DNA of 64,000 bases from DASRIA01 sp963724065 (lineage in GTDB: Bacteria > Actinomycetota > Thermoleophilia > Solirubrobacterales > JBBDJG01): assembly GCA_963724065.1 (NCBI GenBank), contig CAVRTB010000005.1, forward strand, positions 62,001 to 126,000. The letters run 5' to 3'. Positions 24,661 to 32,979 of the stretch are shown one piece after another; positions within the stretch are counted from its first letter, which is position 1, and every line of letters begins with the position of its first letter. The notes under the pieces were generated by a model that did no database searches, had not been told where the DNA came from, and saw only the letters and a list, made by a program, of their open reading frames with translations. A program made the translations under genes and the position numbers.

Positions 24661-24666
24661 TAGCTT
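24661..24666 (+). promoter_or_regulatory. -10 element TAGCTT, leaderless configuration
   Basis: TAGCTT ends 9 nt before the ATG at 24676. Confidence 0.4.
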
Positions 24667-24675
24667 GGCGCTTCG

Positions 24676-25014
24676 ATGGAGGCCGGGCTTCAGACCGCAG
24701 TGTTCCAGTGGGAAGAGGGTTATGCGCGCGTGCAGGCGACGCGCTCGGACCCGGCGCGCCACCGGGCGCTAGCCCGTGTGGTGGCGGCGGTCCAAGACGA
24801 GCTGCGCAAGCGGCTCGGCTCCCGCTTCGCGGTCAGCGAGCTGGTCGCGCTCTATCGCGAGAGCGGGGACTCCCTGACCGACCTTGGGATCGCGGCCGTG
24901 CCGGTCGACGAAGATCTCACCGACGTGTCGGCAGCGGGCGACGCCGCGTTCTACCTGTACATGCGGGAGGCGTGGGACTTCGCAGGCGGTCGCCCTGCGC
25001 GGCCCCGGCGCTGA
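24676..25014 (+). CDS. conserved hypothetical protein
   Basis: The 112-residue, probably cytoplasmic and mainly helical protein has landmarks FQWEEGYARVQATRSDPARH, LRKRLGSRFAVSELVALY and DAAFYLYMREAWDFAGG. I recognise this as an actinobacterial conserved protein found near ftsB/eno, but no function is known to me. The absence of signal peptide, membrane segment and cysteines leaves little to go on. It has its own leaderless promoter and ends 4 bp from a convergent gene. Confidence 0.62.
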   Translation: MEAGLQTAVFQWEEGYARVQATRSDPARHRALARVVAAVQDELRKRLGSRFAVSELVALYRESGDSLTDLGIAAVPVDEDLTDVSAAGDAAFYLYMREAWDFAGGRPARPRR

Positions 25015-25018
25015 CGAC

Positions 25019-25765
25019 CTACTCGTCGTCCTCGTCTTCGCTCGGCTCGTCGGCTGCGCCCGGACTCGTGGCCTGCACGCGGCGGATCACGATCGAGTCG
25101 GCATCCAGCGAGACCGTCACAGCGCGGTGCCCGGCCCAGTGCTCCGAGTACACGGGGTTGTCGACGACCGACGGGTCGAGCCACAGGCCGTAGCCCTCCT
25201 CGCCGTGGTCGAAGGTCGCCTCGAGAGCGTCGCGGCGCGCCCGGTGGCGCCGGCCCCCGCGACGACCACGGCGACGGCGTGGGCGGGAGTCACCGTCCTC
25301 GTCGGAGGAGGTCGAAGCGCGATCGGCAGGGCGACTCTCGTCACGGCGGCCCTGCGGAGGGCGACTCTCGGGGCGCTCCTCCTTCGCGTCGTCGTCGCGA
25401 GCAGCGCGCGGCTCGCGCCGTCGCGGCGGGCGGCTCCCTCGTCCGCGCGACCCGGACCGCTCGCCGGACCGCGAGCGCGAGCGAGGCGGCCGCTCGTCCT
25501 CCTCGACCTCCTCCTCTTGCTCGTCCTCTTCTTCCTCGTCCTCTTCCTCTTCGATCTCGGAGAACTCGGGAGCCTCCACGGACAGCGGGTCCGCCGGCTT
25601 CAGCGCCGTGCCTTCCTCCTGCTCCAGTTGGTGCTCACGTTTGAAGCGGGCCAGGTCCCCGACGCCGATATCGAGCTTGTGCGCGATCCAGGCATCGGTG
25701 CGGCCCTGGCGCACCCAAAGCCGAATCTGGTTCAGCTGGGAGCGCAGGGATGGTTGGCGTCGCAA
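25019..25765 (-). CDS. low-complexity acidic/basic protein with N-terminal HTH-like segment
   Basis: The 248-residue protein starts at TTG 25765 (GGAAGAG upstream). Residues 1-48 form helices resembling a helix-turn-helix (LNQIRLWVRQGRTDAWIAHK, then LDIGVGDLARFKREH). Residues about 68-90 are nearly all Glu/Asp, and about 91-175 are Arg/Ser/Gly-rich with RGRGSRPPRRRE. The C-terminal 65 residues form an ordered beta-rich domain (GLWLDPSVVDNPVYSEHWAG, VTVSLDADSIVIRRV). The charge blocks suggest nucleic-acid binding or condensate-like behaviour. No function is assigned. Confidence 0.6.
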   Translation of the reverse strand: MRRQPSLRSQLNQIRLWVRQGRTDAWIAHKLDIGVGDLARFKREHQLEQEEGTALKPADPLSVEAPEFSEIEEEEDEEEEDEQEEEVEEDERPPRSRSRSGERSGSRGRGSRPPRRREPRAARDDDAKEERPESRPPQGRRDESRPADRASTSSDEDGDSRPRRRRGRRGGRRHRARRDALEATFDHGEEGYGLWLDPSVVDNPVYSEHWAGHRAVTVSLDADSIVIRRVQATSPGAADEPSEDEDDE

Positions 25766-25999
25766 AGTCTCTTCCGTTGGCGGTAGGGTGAGGAGCTTGG
25801 CATCCGGTCGGCGCGCGCCGGGTCGGATGCTGCCAAGGCTCCGTCATCGATTCTACGGGGTTGTCAGGCGGGCAGGATCACGGCCACCGGTCGGGAAAGA
25901 CAGAACCCATGCGAAACCGACCAGCCCCATTGATTCGGTCCTGCTTTGCTGGTTTAGTTGCCGGGCGGGACACGATGCGGGCATGGAGGGCCAGATAAC

Positions 26000-26230
26000 T
26001 TGCTTGTCCTAACAAGAAAATCGAACCAGAGCATCATGATCGGGGACGAAATCGAAGTCTCGGTCCTGTCGATCATGGGCGAGAAGGTCCGAATCGGCAT
26101 CCAGGCACCGCGCACCATCCCCGTGTTCCGCAAAGAGGTCTACCTCGAGATTCAGCAGGAGAAGGCCGCGGGCGGCCGCGAAGAAGTCGACCAGGCGCTC
26201 GAGAACCTCTCCACCGAAGAGCGAAGCTAA
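26000..26230 (+). CDS. csrA: carbon storage regulator (translational regulator) CsrA
   Basis: The 76-residue protein LVLTRKSNQSIMIGDEIEVS, then VRIGIQAPRTIPVFRKEVY, is a textbook CsrA. Arg6-equivalent and Arg44-equivalent RNA-contact residues are both present (TRK and APRTIPVFRKE). CsrA dimers bind GGA-containing hairpins over ribosome sites. TTG at 26000 is chosen because GGAGGG lies nine bases upstream and because the next residues match the family N-terminus. In Gram-positives csrA normally sits with fliW and flagellar genes. Here neither fliW nor any flagellar gene is in view. The 234-bp region upstream (25766-25999) holds no gene. Confidence 0.93.
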   Translation: MLVLTRKSNQSIMIGDEIEVSVLSIMGEKVRIGIQAPRTIPVFRKEVYLEIQQEKAAGGREEVDQALENLSTEERS

Positions 26231-26246
26231 GAACGGCGCCGGCCTA

Positions 26247-26486
26247 CTAGCCCATCAGCCAGGCGAGCGTCTCGAACATCGCCACGGTGACGATCACCAC
26301 CGTGAGCGCGATCGAGAAGATCAGCAGCAGGAAGCGCAGCTGCTGGCCGCGCTCGATCTTGGCCCGGCGTCGGGTCCGGGTCCGTTTTATGGCCGCGCGA
26401 CGTAGCTGGGCGCGCTGATCGCGCTCGAGGACCGCCTGCTCCTCGAAATCCCGTTCGAGCTGGGCCATGCTCTGACGCATCCGCAT
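26247..26486 (-). CDS. small tail-anchored membrane protein
   Basis: The 79-residue protein has residues 1-55 highly charged and probably coiled-coil (ERDFEEQAVLERDQRAQLRR, then KRTRTRRRAKIERGQQ), followed by one C-terminal membrane helix (LRFLLLIFSIALTVVIVTVA). It would sit with the charged part in the cytoplasm. It begins 17 bp after the selB stop on the same strand, so it is probably the last gene of the moaD/E-selA-selB unit. ATG 26486, 26480 or 26468 are all possible. No family was recognised. Confidence 0.6.
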   Translation of the reverse strand: MRMRQSMAQLERDFEEQAVLERDQRAQLRRAAIKRTRTRRRAKIERGQQLRFLLLIFSIALTVVIVTVAMFETLAWLMG

Positions 26487-26502
26487 AGCTCCAGGCAAGC
26501 TA

Positions 26503-28347
26503 CTAGAAACGACGCCCTCGCAACACGTGTTCGTCTCCCCGACGCCGCATGATCCGCGACGCGTCGAGGTGCTCGAGGATCGCCTGGGCGTGCTTGCGGC
26601 CGATCCCGAGAGCGTCGCGTAGCCCCGCGATCCGGATCGAGCCCTCGCGCTCGCAGGCAGCCACGGCGACGTCGCGGGCGGCCTCGAGGGCACCTGGGTC
26701 GAGGTAGATCCCGCGGGCGATGCGCACCAAGGCGCCCGCGCCCGCGAGCCGGTCGAGGCTCGCGATCGCCTCTTCGCGCGTGATCCCCGCCGCCTGCGCG
26801 AGGGCATCCGGGGCGCGTGGCGCGTGCCCGTCGGCGCGCACGAGTCCCGCGAGAAGCCGCCCGTGAGGGTCCTCCGGCCGCGACGCCGCGTTCAAGACGC
26901 CGCCGCGCGCGCTCAGCGCGCCCTCTGCGAGGAGTTCCTCTGTCACGGCCGAGACGGCCTCCGGTCGCAGGCCGGACATCTGCACGAGCGCGCCCAGGCC
27001 GACCCCCCGATCCGACGCTGACACGGCACGCAGCACGGTGTCGCGCGCGCTCTCGAGGGCGCGCGGCGTGAACCACCGGCGCTGCTCACGGCCGGCGGGC
27101 GCGGCCTCGCCCGCACGCACCAGGTCATCCAGGAGGGCCTCGCCCGCCTCGCTCCCGACGCCCGACGCAGCGGCCTCGAGCTCGAGACGCAGCGCCTCGA
27201 GCGGGTCGCCATCGCGGTGCGCGCGCAGCCGGCGCACGTGCTCTGGGCCGGCCCCGTGCCTGCGCGGACGTGGATCGATCACGATCCCTCCGGCGACCGT
27301 GTCGGCGGGGGCCACGCGGCGCACGACGAAGCGGTCGCCCGCGGCCGGGACGAGCGGCTTTTGCAGACGCAGCTGGACGAGGCCCTCCTCGCCGGGGCGC
27401 ACCTCCTCGGCTTCGAGAGGCACGACGCGCGCCGGCGTATCGCGCGTGCCGTGATGAACGTGCACGACCGATCCGGCTCGCAGGGGGCGTGCGCCGGGGA
27501 GGATGCGCGCGGATCCGTCGATCAGGTAGGTCGGCGCGAGTCCCGCGCCGGGCGCGATCACCACGTCCCCGCGGTGCACATCCCCGCGGCCGACCCCGGC
27601 GAGATTGAGCGCGACGCGCTGTCCCGCCGACGCCGCGGCGACGCGCTCGTCGTGAACGTGCAGGGACCGGATCCGCGACGGCGTGCCGTGCGGCTCGAGG
27701 CGCACCTCCGCGCCCTCCACGAGCTCGCCCGACCACAGGGTGCCCGTCACGACGGTGCCGATGCCGCGCAGCGTGAACGCCCGGTCGACGTGCATGCGCG
27801 CCGGTCCGTCGCGGAGCTCGCGCGGGACCGCGGCGCCGGCCGCGCGCTCGAGCGCGTCCAGCAGCTCGTCGATGCCGGTGCGCCGCGCCGCGCTGACCGC
27901 GACCACCGGCGCGCCCGCGTAGGCGGTGCCGGAGAGCAGCTCGCCGATCTCTGCGGCGGCCAGCGCGCGACCCTCGCGGTCGACGAGGTCCGCCTTCGTG
28001 AGCGCCACCACCCCCGACCGGACTCCCAGCAGCTCGAGCACAGCGAGGTGCTCGCGGGTCTGCGGCATCACCCCGTCGTCGACGGCCACGGCGAGCAGGA
28101 ACATGTCGACACCGGTCGCGCCGGCGACCATCGCGCGCACGAACCGCTCGTGGCCGGGCACGTCGACGACGCCGAGCGCACGACCCGAGGGCAGGTCGAG
28201 CCTCGTGAACCCGAGCTCGATCGAGATCCCGCGCTCGCGCTCCTGCGGAAGGCGGTCGGTGTTGACTCCGGTGAGCGCCTCGACCAACGCGGTCTTGCCG
28301 TGGTCGATGTGGCCGGCCGTTCCGATCGTCAGCGCCGGAGCCCGCAT
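26503..28347 (-). CDS. selB: selenocysteine-specific translation elongation factor
   Basis: The 614-residue protein brings Sec-tRNA to UGA codons with a SECIS element. The GTPase part has G1 GHIDHGKTALVE, switch region PQERERGISIELGF, G3 DVPGHERF and G4 TKAD. EF-Tu-like domains II/III follow (RAFTLRGIGTVVTGTLWSGE), and about 200 C-terminal residues form the winged-helix repeats that bind SECIS RNA. It begins 2 bp after the selA stop. No UGA-containing selenoprotein gene was found in the window. Confidence 0.96.
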   Translation of the reverse strand: MRAPALTIGTAGHIDHGKTALVEALTGVNTDRLPQERERGISIELGFTRLDLPSGRALGVVDVPGHERFVRAMVAGATGVDMFLLAVAVDDGVMPQTREHLAVLELLGVRSGVVALTKADLVDREGRALAAAEIGELLSGTAYAGAPVVAVSAARRTGIDELLDALERAAGAAVPRELRDGPARMHVDRAFTLRGIGTVVTGTLWSGELVEGAEVRLEPHGTPSRIRSLHVHDERVAAASAGQRVALNLAGVGRGDVHRGDVVIAPGAGLAPTYLIDGSARILPGARPLRAGSVVHVHHGTRDTPARVVPLEAEEVRPGEEGLVQLRLQKPLVPAAGDRFVVRRVAPADTVAGGIVIDPRPRRHGAGPEHVRRLRAHRDGDPLEALRLELEAAASGVGSEAGEALLDDLVRAGEAAPAGREQRRWFTPRALESARDTVLRAVSASDRGVGLGALVQMSGLRPEAVSAVTEELLAEGALSARGGVLNAASRPEDPHGRLLAGLVRADGHAPRAPDALAQAAGITREEAIASLDRLAGAGALVRIARGIYLDPGALEAARDVAVAACEREGSIRIAGLRDALGIGRKHAQAILEHLDASRIMRRRGDEHVLRGRRF

Positions 28348-28349
28348 GA

Positions 28350-29741
28350 TCAGCCGAGTGCCGCCAGCAGGCCGCGCACGACGAAGTCGACCTCGACCTC
28401 GGCGATCGTCCGCGGATCGAGCAGCACCGCATCGTCGTGCACACGCGCGACGATCGGCGGATCGCCGGCACGCAGCCGCGCGTGCAGCTCGGCGGCGCCG
28501 ATTGCGCTCGCCGTCACCGCGACGACCGGCCCCTCGAGCTCGAGCATCGGCAGCGACCCGCCGCCCGCGCGACCCGCCGACGGGACGATCCTCGCCGACA
28601 CACCGCCCTGCGCGCCGGCGGCGATCCCGCCGTGGATCGCCTTGGCGCGTGCCTCGAGCACGGCACGCTGGGCAGCGAGCATCTCGAGGACGGGGATCTC
28701 GCGCACCGCCTGCTCGGGATCGAGGTGGAGGCGCAGCGTCGCCTCGAGCGCGGCGAGCGAGAGCTTGTCGATCCGCATCGCGCGCGCGAGCGGGTGTGTG
28801 CGCATGCGATCGATCGCCGCGCCCGTCCCTACGCAGATTCCCGCCTGCGGACCACCGAGCAGCTTGTCGGCCGAGAAGCAAACGACGTCCGCACCGGCGG
28901 CGATGCTCTCGCGCGCGGCAGGCTCGTCGCGCAGCAGGTCGCGCAACGCGTCGTCGCGGTGTGCGAGCAGTCCCGAGCCGATGTCGTCGATCAGCAGGAC
29001 ATCGCGGTGACGCGCGAGCGCCGCGAGATCCTTCAGCGCAACGTCCTCCGTGAACCCGACCGTCTTGAAGTTCGCGGCGTGCACTCTCATGACGGCGGCG
29101 GTGTGCGGTCCGATCGCGCTCTCGTAGTCCGCGATCCTGGTGCGATTCGTGGTCCCGACCTCGACGAGGCTCGCCCCGGAGGCCGCAAGTATGTCGGGGA
29201 TCCGGAAGGACCCGCCGATCTCGACGAGCTGGCCGCGCGAGATCACGACCTCCCGCCCACGCGCGTGTGCCGTAAGGGCGAGGAACACCGCGGCCGCGTT
29301 GTTGTTTACCGCGATCGCCGCGTGCGCACCGGTCAGCTCCCGCAGCAGGCGCTCGATGTGCGCCTGGCGGCTGCCGCGCTCCCCCGTCGTCACGTCGTAC
29401 TCGAGGTCGGAGTACCCGCCCGCCACACCGTCGATCGCCTCGAGCGCTTCGAACGCGAGCGGCGCGCGGCCGAGGTTGGTGTGGATCACGACGCCTGTCG
29501 CGTTGATCACGGGGCCGAGCGACGCGCGCCCCGCGCGCTGGAGCTCGCCCGTCGCGTGGATCGCAATCTCGCGGGCTTCGGGGGCGGCGTCTCCGGCCCT
29601 GATCGCGTCGCGGCAACGCTCGAGCTCACGGCGCGCGGCATCCGCGGCGAGCGCCCGCGGATGATGGGCGGCGGCCGAGCGCAGCGGCTCCGTCTGGAGC
29701 AGGCGCTCTACCGAGGGAAGCGCGCGGAGCTCATCGTGCAT
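28350..29741 (-). CDS. selA: L-seryl-tRNA(Sec) selenium transferase
   Basis: The 463-residue PLP enzyme converts seryl-tRNA(Sec) to selenocysteyl-tRNA(Sec) using selenophosphate. Landmarks are VINATGVVIHTNLGRAPL, AVNNNAAAVFLAL, EIGGSFRIPDI, the GTTNRT loop and the PLP-lysine motif FSADKLLGGPQAG. The start overlaps the end of the MoaD-MoaE gene by 11 bp, so the three genes form one translational unit with selB. selD and the tRNA(Sec) gene are not in the window. Confidence 0.96.
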   Translation of the reverse strand: MHDELRALPSVERLLQTEPLRSAAAHHPRALAADAARRELERCRDAIRAGDAAPEAREIAIHATGELQRAGRASLGPVINATGVVIHTNLGRAPLAFEALEAIDGVAGGYSDLEYDVTTGERGSRQAHIERLLRELTGAHAAIAVNNNAAAVFLALTAHARGREVVISRGQLVEIGGSFRIPDILAASGASLVEVGTTNRTRIADYESAIGPHTAAVMRVHAANFKTVGFTEDVALKDLAALARHRDVLLIDDIGSGLLAHRDDALRDLLRDEPAARESIAAGADVVCFSADKLLGGPQAGICVGTGAAIDRMRTHPLARAMRIDKLSLAALEATLRLHLDPEQAVREIPVLEMLAAQRAVLEARAKAIHGGIAAGAQGGVSARIVPSAGRAGGGSLPMLELEGPVVAVTASAIGAAELHARLRAGDPPIVARVHDDAVLLDPRTIAEVEVDFVVRGLLAALG

Positions 29742-30408
29742 CGCTGTCGGGACGAGTCCCTTCGACCCAGCGCCCCTCGCCCCCCTCGACCTCCTTCTTC
29801 CAGATCGGCGCCTCGGCTTTGATGCGGTCGATGATCTCGCGCGCCCCCGCGAACGCCTCGGCCCGGTGCGCGGCCGACGCGGCGACGGCGACGCTCGCCT
29901 CGCCGAGCGCGACGATGCCGACGCGGTGCTCCGCGGCCGCGGCCGCGAGGCCGTGGCGCGTCACCGCATCCGCGACGATCGCCGCAATCCGCTCCTCGGC
30001 CATCTCGCGATAGGCCTCGTACTCGAGGTGCTCGACGTCCCGGGTGGTGCCCTGAAAGGTCACGACGGCGCCGGCGGACGGACGGCCGACCAGCCGCGCG
30101 AGCCGTTCGAGCGACAGCGGCTCCTCCGACACCCGTGCGTGCGTCGCCGACGTGGCAAAGTCGCCGCCGCTGACCGGCGGGATCAGTGCCAGCTCGTCGC
30201 CCTCGGCGAGCGTCGCATCGGCACGTGCGTACTCGCGGTTGACCGCCATCACGACGGGCATGCGTGCGATCAGGTCGGCAAGACCGTGCTCGCGCGCGAC
30301 GGCGTCGACCGCATCCCCGACGGTCGCGCCGTCGGAGACCTCGACGGTCACCGACCCCCTGCCGGCCCGCTCGCGCAGAATCGCGAACAGGCGAACGTCC
30401 ACGAACAT
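29731..30408 (-). CDS. fused molybdopterin synthase, MoaD-MoaE (MoaX type)
   Basis: The protein has 225 residues. Residues 1-82 form a MoaD ubiquitin-like fold (VDVRLFAILRERAG) ending in PPVSGG at 77-82, followed directly by a linker and a MoaE domain (AVVTFQGTTRDVEHLEYEAY, then HRVGIVALGEASVAVAASAA and the catalytic EAPIWKKE). MoaD must present a free C-terminal Gly-Gly thiocarboxylate. Here the pair is internal, so cleavage after Gly82 is expected, as reported for the Mycobacterium tuberculosis MoaX fusion. It would convert cPMP to molybdopterin. Overlap with selA suggests a shared end use, such as a selenium- and molybdenum-dependent dehydrogenase. Confidence 0.93.
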   Translation of the reverse strand: MFVDVRLFAILRERAGRGSVTVEVSDGATVGDAVDAVAREHGLADLIARMPVVMAVNREYARADATLAEGDELALIPPVSGGDFATSATHARVSEEPLSLERLARLVGRPSAGAVVTFQGTTRDVEHLEYEAYREMAEERIAAIVADAVTRHGLAAAAAEHRVGIVALGEASVAVAASAAHRAEAFAGAREIIDRIKAEAPIWKKEVEGGEGRWVEGTRPDSDAR

Positions 30409-30434
30409 GCTGTAGATGCTATGCGGTAGCGGAC

Positions 30435-30458
30435 GCTACGACCCGAGCGAGTCGTAGC
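30435..30458. promoter_or_regulatory. 8-bp inverted repeat upstream of the mutase gene
   Basis: GCTACGAC and GTCGTAGC flank an 8-nt loop, about 35 bp upstream of the -10 of the mutase gene and between two divergent promoters. It is either an operator dyad or a hairpin. Confidence 0.35.
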
Positions 30459-30490
30459 TCGGCGGCGCCGAGTCGACCGGCGCCCGGGAC

Positions 30491-30496
30491 TATCCT
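30491..30496 (+). promoter_or_regulatory. -10 element TATCCT, leaderless configuration
   Basis: TATCCT ends 6 nt before the ATG at 30503, so the mRNA should start at the ATG. No ribosome binding site is present. Confidence 0.5.
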
Positions 30497-30502
30497 TACG
30501 GC

Positions 30503-32158
30503 ATGGCGAAGGCGCCGCCCAAACCGGGAGCAGTTGACTCCTCCCATCCCGGCATCGCGCCGGACGTCGGCCCCGACGACCCCCGGCGCTTCACCGACTC
30601 CGGGATCGAGATCCAGGCGGTCTACGAGCCCGAGGACATCGCCGACCTCGACGTCGAGGAGCGGCTCGGCGAGCCGGGCGAGTACCCGTTCACGCGCGGC
30701 ATCCATCCTGAGATGTACCGCTCGCGGCGCTGGACGATGCGCCAGTACGCCGGATACGCGACCGCGCAGGAGACGAACGTCCGCTACCGCTACCTGCTCG
30801 AGAAGGGCTCGACCGGGCTCTCGATGGCGTTCGACCTGCCGACCCAGCTCGGGCGCGACTCGGACGACCCGCTGTGCCTCGGCGAGGTCGGGCGCACGGG
30901 CGTCGCGATCGACTCGATCGACGACATGCGCACGGCGTTCGACCAGATCCCGCTGGACCAGGTATCGACGTCGATGACGATCAACGCGCCGGCCGCGATC
31001 CTGCTGCTCCTCTACGAGCTGGTCGGCGAGGAGCAGGGCGTGTCGTCCGAGCAACTGCGCGGCACGGTCCAGAACGACATCCTCAAGGAGTACGCGGCGC
31101 GCGGCAACTTCATCTACCCGCCGGAGGGCGCGATGCGCCTCACGACGGACATCTTCGCCTACTGCCACGCGCACGTGCCGAAGTGGAACACGATCTCGAT
31201 CTCCGGCTACCACATGCGTGAGAAGGGCTGCTCGGCGGTGCAGGAGGTCGCGTTCACGCTCTCGAATGCGATCGCCTACGTGCAGGCCGCGATCGACGCC
31301 GGCCTCGCGGTGGACGAGTTCGCGCCGCAGCTCGCGTTCTTCTTCAACGGGCACAACAACGTCTTCCAGGAGATCGCGAAGTTCCGCGCGGTGCGGCGCA
31401 TGTGGGCGGAGATCATGCGCGACCGCTTCGGCGCGAAGAACGCGCGCTCGCAGATGCTGCGCTTCCACACCCAGACCGGCGGCTCCACGCTCACCGCACA
31501 ACAGCCCGAGAACAACATCGTGCGGGTCGCGCTCCAGGGCTTCGCGGCGGTGTGCGGAGGCACGCAGTCGCTGCACACGAACGGCTTCGACGAGGCGCTC
31601 GGGCTGCCGACGGAGCGCTCGGCGAAGATCGCGCTGCGCACGCAACAGGTGATCGCGCACGAGTCCGGCGCGGCGGACACGGTCGACCCGTTCGCCGGCT
31701 CCTATTACGTAGAGCGCCTGACCGCCGACATCGAGGAACAGGCGGGCGCGCTGATGCAGCGCGTCGAGGACCTCGGCGGCTCGGTGCGCGCGATCGAGGC
31801 CGGATTCCTGCAGCGCGAGATCGAGGAGGCCGCGTGGGCCTTCCACACGCGCATCAAGACGGGGCAGGACGTGCTCGTGGGAGTGAACGACTACGTCGAG
31901 GAGGACGGCCAGCTCGACGTGGAGATCCTGCGCATCGACCCGCGTACCGAACAGGAGCAGGTCGGCCGGCTCAAGGCCTTCAAGGAGGCGCGTGACCAAG
32001 GGGCGGTCGCGCAGCGGTTGCAGGACCTGCGTAAGGTTGCCGAGGGTGACGGCAATCTGCTGTACCCGATCAAGGACGCGTTGCGTGAGCGCGCGACGAT
32101 CGGCGAGGTCTGCAACGTGATGCGCGAAGTCTTCGGCGAGTACAAACCCCCCGTTTGA
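30503..32158 (+). CDS. methylmalonyl-CoA mutase, large (catalytic) subunit without B12-binding domain
   Basis: The 551-residue adenosylcobalamin-dependent mutase subunit has the TIM-barrel catalytic domain only. By alignment to the Propionibacterium enzyme from memory (constant 7-residue offset), Tyr82 (RQYAGY), Arg200 (YAARGNF) and His237 (ISGYHM) match Tyr89, Arg207 and His244. This triad typifies methylmalonyl-CoA rather than isobutyryl- or hydroxyisobutyryl-CoA mutases. The B12-binding domain must come from a separate small subunit, not seen here. Product succinyl-CoA could feed SucCD in this window. A GST-like gene follows after 7 bp. Confidence 0.92.
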   Translation: MAKAPPKPGAVDSSHPGIAPDVGPDDPRRFTDSGIEIQAVYEPEDIADLDVEERLGEPGEYPFTRGIHPEMYRSRRWTMRQYAGYATAQETNVRYRYLLEKGSTGLSMAFDLPTQLGRDSDDPLCLGEVGRTGVAIDSIDDMRTAFDQIPLDQVSTSMTINAPAAILLLLYELVGEEQGVSSEQLRGTVQNDILKEYAARGNFIYPPEGAMRLTTDIFAYCHAHVPKWNTISISGYHMREKGCSAVQEVAFTLSNAIAYVQAAIDAGLAVDEFAPQLAFFFNGHNNVFQEIAKFRAVRRMWAEIMRDRFGAKNARSQMLRFHTQTGGSTLTAQQPENNIVRVALQGFAAVCGGTQSLHTNGFDEALGLPTERSAKIALRTQQVIAHESGAADTVDPFAGSYYVERLTADIEEQAGALMQRVEDLGGSVRAIEAGFLQREIEEAAWAFHTRIKTGQDVLVGVNDYVEEDGQLDVEILRIDPRTEQEQVGRLKAFKEARDQGAVAQRLQDLRKVAEGDGNLLYPIKDALRERATIGEVCNVMREVFGEYKPPV

Positions 32159-32165
32159 GTCGCTC

Positions 32166-32933
32166 ATGACTCTCAAGCTCTATTCGATCCCCGGGTCGCA
32201 CCCCGCCGCCGCCGCGCGCGCGATGCTCGAGCACAAGGGCATCGAGTACCGGCGGGTCGACATGCCGCCGGTCGCCAGCCGGGCGCTGATGCGGGTCGCC
32301 GGCTTCCCGGGCAACAGGGTGCCGGGGCTGAAGTTCGACGACGGGCGGCGCGTGCAGGGGTCGCGCAGCATCTCCCGCGAGCTGGACACGCTACAGCCGG
32401 AGCCCCCGCTGTTCCCAACCGACCCGGACCGCCGCGCCGCGGTCGAGGAAGCCGAGCGCTGGGGGGACGAGGTGTTCCAGCAGCTGGCGCGCACGATCAG
32501 CTGGTGGGCGCTCAAACGGCACAAGTCCGACCAGGTCTCGTTCTTGGAGGGCGCCGGGGCGGGCGCGCGTTTCGGGATGCCCCCGCGTGTCGCGGCCGCG
32601 ACCTCGGGGCCGATCCTGCGCGTCGCGATCCGCATGAACGACTCGACCGACGACACCGTGCGCCGCACGCTGGCGGACCTTGGCCCGGCGCTCGACAAGG
32701 TGGACCGGCTGATGCAGGAGGACGTGATCGGAGGCGACGTGCCGAACGCCGCCGACTTCCAGATCGGCGCGACGATCGCCCTGCTGATGAGCTTCGAGGA
32801 CGTACGTGCGCGGCTCGGGTCACGCCCGGCCGCGGATCTCGGACGGCGCCTGTACCCCTGGTACGCGGGCAATGTGCGCCCTTCGTTTCCGCCCGAGTGG
32901 CTAGAACCGCTCGGCACCGCTGCCCGCACTTAA
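32166..32933 (+). CDS. glutathione S-transferase-family protein
   Basis: The 255-residue protein has an N-terminal thioredoxin-like domain (LKLYSIPGSHPAAAARAMLE, then GNRVPGLKFDDGRRVQGSRS with the conserved Pro-Gly and acidic-Ser glutathione-site positions) and a helical C-terminal domain with VPNAADFQIGATIALL. Actinobacteria generally lack glutathione, so the thiol may be another compound or the fold may serve a different role. It starts 7 bp after the mutase and is probably co-transcribed. Its job beside the mutase is not clear. Confidence 0.78.
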   Translation: MTLKLYSIPGSHPAAAARAMLEHKGIEYRRVDMPPVASRALMRVAGFPGNRVPGLKFDDGRRVQGSRSISRELDTLQPEPPLFPTDPDRRAAVEEAERWGDEVFQQLARTISWWALKRHKSDQVSFLEGAGAGARFGMPPRVAAATSGPILRVAIRMNDSTDDTVRRTLADLGPALDKVDRLMQEDVIGGDVPNAADFQIGATIALLMSFEDVRARLGSRPAADLGRRLYPWYAGNVRPSFPPEWLEPLGTAART

Positions 32934-32979
32934 CATCTTCCGCGGCAGGAATTCGGTGGCCCGCGTGAAACTCGCGGAC

